A DNA stretch of 64,000 nucleotides, taken from NCBI RefSeq assembly GCF_000375365.1, contig NZ_AQXB01000001.1, forward strand, positions 424,770 through 488,769. The letters run 5' to 3'. The stretch comes from Corynebacterium mastitidis DSM 44356 (GTDB lineage Bacteria; Actinomycetota; Actinomycetes; Mycobacteriales; Mycobacteriaceae). The notes beneath the pieces are model-generated. The model made no database searches and had not been told where the DNA came from. It saw only the letters and a list, made by a program, of their open reading frames with translations. Position 1 is the stretch's first letter. Every line of letters begins with the position of its first letter. The translations under genes were made by a program, and so were the position numbers. Below, one piece after another: positions 62,228-64,000 of this stretch.

Positions 62228-63709
62228 GTGCCTCAGCCTGCACAGTCTCCGCAGAACCCGTCACGCGGCTTAGCCGCCCGCGCCGCGAGCGCTCAGGCAG
62301 GCGGCGCCCACGGCGTCGGCACCGGCGCCTCGGCGGCCAAGGCCGCGCCCGCCGCGCCGCGCAGGGGCCTGCGCGCCCGCCACATCCACTTCATCGCCCT
62401 GGGCTCGGCCATCGGCACGGGCCTGTTCTACGGCTCCGCCGGAGCGATCCAGGCGGCGGGCCCCTCGGTGCTGCTGGTGTACCTCATTGCGGGCGCTGTG
62501 GTGTACTTCATGCTGCGAGCCCTGGGCGAGATGGCGGTGGCCACGCCGCTGACCGGCTCCTTCGCGGAGTACACCCGCCGCTACCTGGGCCCGTGGGCCG
62601 GGTACATCACCGGCTGGATGTACGCCTTTGAGATGCTGATCGTCTGCCTTGCGGACCTCACGGCCATCGCCATCTACATGCGCCTCTGGTTCCCCGATAC
62701 CCCGCAGTGGGTCTGGGTGGCGGTCACGCTGTGCGTGGTGGGCGCGGCCAACCTCGCCAGCGTGCGGCTCTTCGGGGAGCTGGAGTTCGCCTTCACCATC
62801 ATCAAGGTGGGGGCGGTGATCGCCATGATCGTCGGCGGCGCGGCCATCCTCGCCTTTGGCCTTGGGTCCAGCCCGGAGACCAGCGGGCTGTCCAACCTGT
62901 GGGAGCACGGGGGCTTCTTCCCCCACGGCGTGGGCGGCATGATCTCCGCGTTCATCCTGGTGCTCTTCGCCTTCGGCGGCACCGAGATCATCGGCGTGGC
63001 GGGCGCGGAGGCGGACGATCCCGGCGAATCCGTCCCCAAGGCCGTCAACACGGTGCCGCTGCGCATCCTGCTCTTCTACGTCCTGGCCATTCTTGTGATC
63101 CTGGTGCTCAACCCGTGGACCACCGTCACGGGCGAGGAGTCGCCCTTCGTGCAAATCTTCTCCACCCTGGGCGTGAACTGGGCCGCCGCGCTGCTCAACG
63201 CGGTGGTGATTACCGCCGCGCTCTCGGCCATCAACTCCGACCTCTTCGGCGCGGGCCGCGTGATCACCGGCATGGCCCGCACCCGACTGGCCCCCGCCGC
63301 GCTGGCGCGCACGAACCGCCACGGGGTGCCCATCGTGACCACGCTGTCCCTGGTGGCGGTGCTCACCGTGGGCGTGGTGCTCAACGCCGTGCTGCCGGAG
63401 CGCATCTTCACCATCGTCGCGGCCCTGGCCACCTTCGCCACCATCTACGTGTGGCTGATGATCCTGCTGGCCCACGTGGCGTCGCGGCGTCGCCTCGATC
63501 CCGCCGAGGCCCGCGCGCTCTCCTTCCCCGTGCCCCTGTGGCCGTGGGGTCAGTACTTTGCCATCGGCTTCATCCTCTTCGCCTTTGGCATCATGGTGTG
63601 GCAATCGGAATACTGGCTGGCCCTGGGCGTGGGCGTGGGCTTCCTGGCGTTGATGACCGCCCTGTACTACGCCACGGGCCGCCACCGGCACTCCGCCGAC
63701 GTCGCCTAG
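62228..63709 (+). CDS. Amino-acid permease (APC superfamily), probable histidine importer
   Basis: This 493-residue transporter has about 12 transmembrane helices and the AAT-family signature (HIHFIALGSAIGTGLFYGSA, then PSVLLVYLIAGAVVYFMLRA and LGEMAVATPLTGSFAEY). FGGTEIIGVAGAEADDP and INSDLFGAGRVITGMAR are also typical. It has an Ala-rich cytoplasmic N-terminal extension of about 45 residues. The GTG start has AAGGAGG 6 bases upstream. It lies 10 bases before hutG, so import of histidine is likely; ProY/HutT-type permeases play that role elsewhere. Confidence 0.88.
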   Translation: MPQPAQSPQNPSRGLAARAASAQAGGAHGVGTGASAAKAAPAAPRRGLRARHIHFIALGSAIGTGLFYGSAGAIQAAGPSVLLVYLIAGAVVYFMLRALGEMAVATPLTGSFAEYTRRYLGPWAGYITGWMYAFEMLIVCLADLTAIAIYMRLWFPDTPQWVWVAVTLCVVGAANLASVRLFGELEFAFTIIKVGAVIAMIVGGAAILAFGLGSSPETSGLSNLWEHGGFFPHGVGGMISAFILVLFAFGGTEIIGVAGAEADDPGESVPKAVNTVPLRILLFYVLAILVILVLNPWTTVTGEESPFVQIFSTLGVNWAAALLNAVVITAALSAINSDLFGAGRVITGMARTRLAPAALARTNRHGVPIVTTLSLVAVLTVGVVLNAVLPERIFTIVAALATFATIYVWLMILLAHVASRRRLDPAEARALSFPVPLWPWGQYFAIGFILFAFGIMVWQSEYWLALGVGVGFLALMTALYYATGRHRHSADVA

Positions 63710-63719
63710 AGGAGGAACC

Positions 63720-64000
63720 ATGACCCTGCCCGGCATCGACCGCTCCCCCGCCCCCTGGACGGGGCGTAACGACGGCCCCGGCCCCGAGCACGCCCGCTGG
63801 CACTCGGTGGTGCAACCGCTCGACTCCCCGGACGCCATCCCCGGCGTGGCGCTGCTGGGCTTTTGCTCCGACGAGGGCGTGCGCCGCAACGGCGGGCGGC
63901 AGGGCGCCGCCGAGGCCCCCAAGGCCCTGCGCGCGGCCCTAGGCAGCCTGGCCGTCCACGACGAGCGCCCCCGCTACGACGCCGGGGACGTGATCACCTC
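63720..64000 (+). CDS. hutG: Formimidoylglutamase (partial, 3' end outside window)
   Basis: The 93 visible residues include GVALLGFCSDEGVRRNGGRQ, GAAEAPKALRAAL and PRYDAGDVIT, the N-terminal pattern of HutG in the arginase superfamily. It would hydrolyse N-formimidoyl-glutamate to glutamate and formamide, the last step of the pathway. GGAGG lies 4 bases before the ATG, and it starts 10 bases after the permease stop. Confidence 0.93.
   Translation, partial: MTLPGIDRSPAPWTGRNDGPGPEHARWHSVVQPLDSPDAIPGVALLGFCSDEGVRRNGGRQGAAEAPKALRAALGSLAVHDERPRYDAGDVIT

Overview
The window is high-GC DNA (by eye about two thirds G+C) whose gene order and gene content fit the genus Corynebacterium: rpmA-rplU-rne, ndk-folC-valS-mdh, clpX, clpP2-clpP1-tig, rpiB, and a mycothiol-linked DsbA-fold reductase beside pepN. 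As I recall it, the same backbone occurs in C. glutamicum. Further support comes from a probable ClgR box at clpP1, PdxR/PdxST, an IclR-type hut regulator, and about a dozen genes whose start codon lies 6-8 bases after a TAnnnT -10 hexamer (leaderless transcription). The species cannot be named from the sequence.

Layout. 1-13224: core genes for translation, RNA decay, nucleotide, folate, TCA cycle and proteolysis. 13262-23146: MocR (PdxR-like) and TetR regulators, a fatty-acid/acyl-CoA beta-oxidation set (acyl-CoA dehydrogenase, FadN-type bifunctional enzyme, thiolase) with matching candidate TetR operators, and pdxS-pdxT followed by a short acyl-CoA synthetase. 23150-26756: clpP2-clpP1, tig, tRNA-Pro, tRNA-Gly, rpiB. 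26879-29921: cell-envelope proteins (CAP domain protein, small exported protein, two paralogous Excalibur lipoproteins). About 29970-36650: a decayed prophage with two amidase lysins, a holin, small membrane proteins, a DUF4185 tail-like protein and an ImmR/ImmA-type immunity module. No integrase, packaging or head genes are visible, and one lysin has a frameshifted C-terminal module.

36740-44571: mycothiol-linked reductase, PepN, a GntR/UTRA regulator, phytoene desaturase (crtI), a medium-chain oxidoreductase and phytoene synthase (crtB). 44582-52673: an uptake and oxidation cluster of unknown substrate, made of a dipeptide/nickel-type ABC transporter (lipoprotein, two permeases, one fused double ATPase), a double carboxymuconolactone/AhpD-like protein and a divergent FAD/NAD(P)-binding protein. 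crtB is the last gene on that strand.

52858-64000: histidine utilisation (hutI, hutU, YjiH-family transporter, hutH, IclR regulator hutR, amino-acid permease, hutG). This locus is split by an AT-rich insertion carrying one large gene, a GIY-YIG nuclease domain fused to a DUF2075 superfamily-1 helicase. It is the most clearly foreign gene in the window and a candidate single-protein anti-phage or DNA-processing system. The other candidate for an under-described system is the ABC/CMD/FAD cluster.
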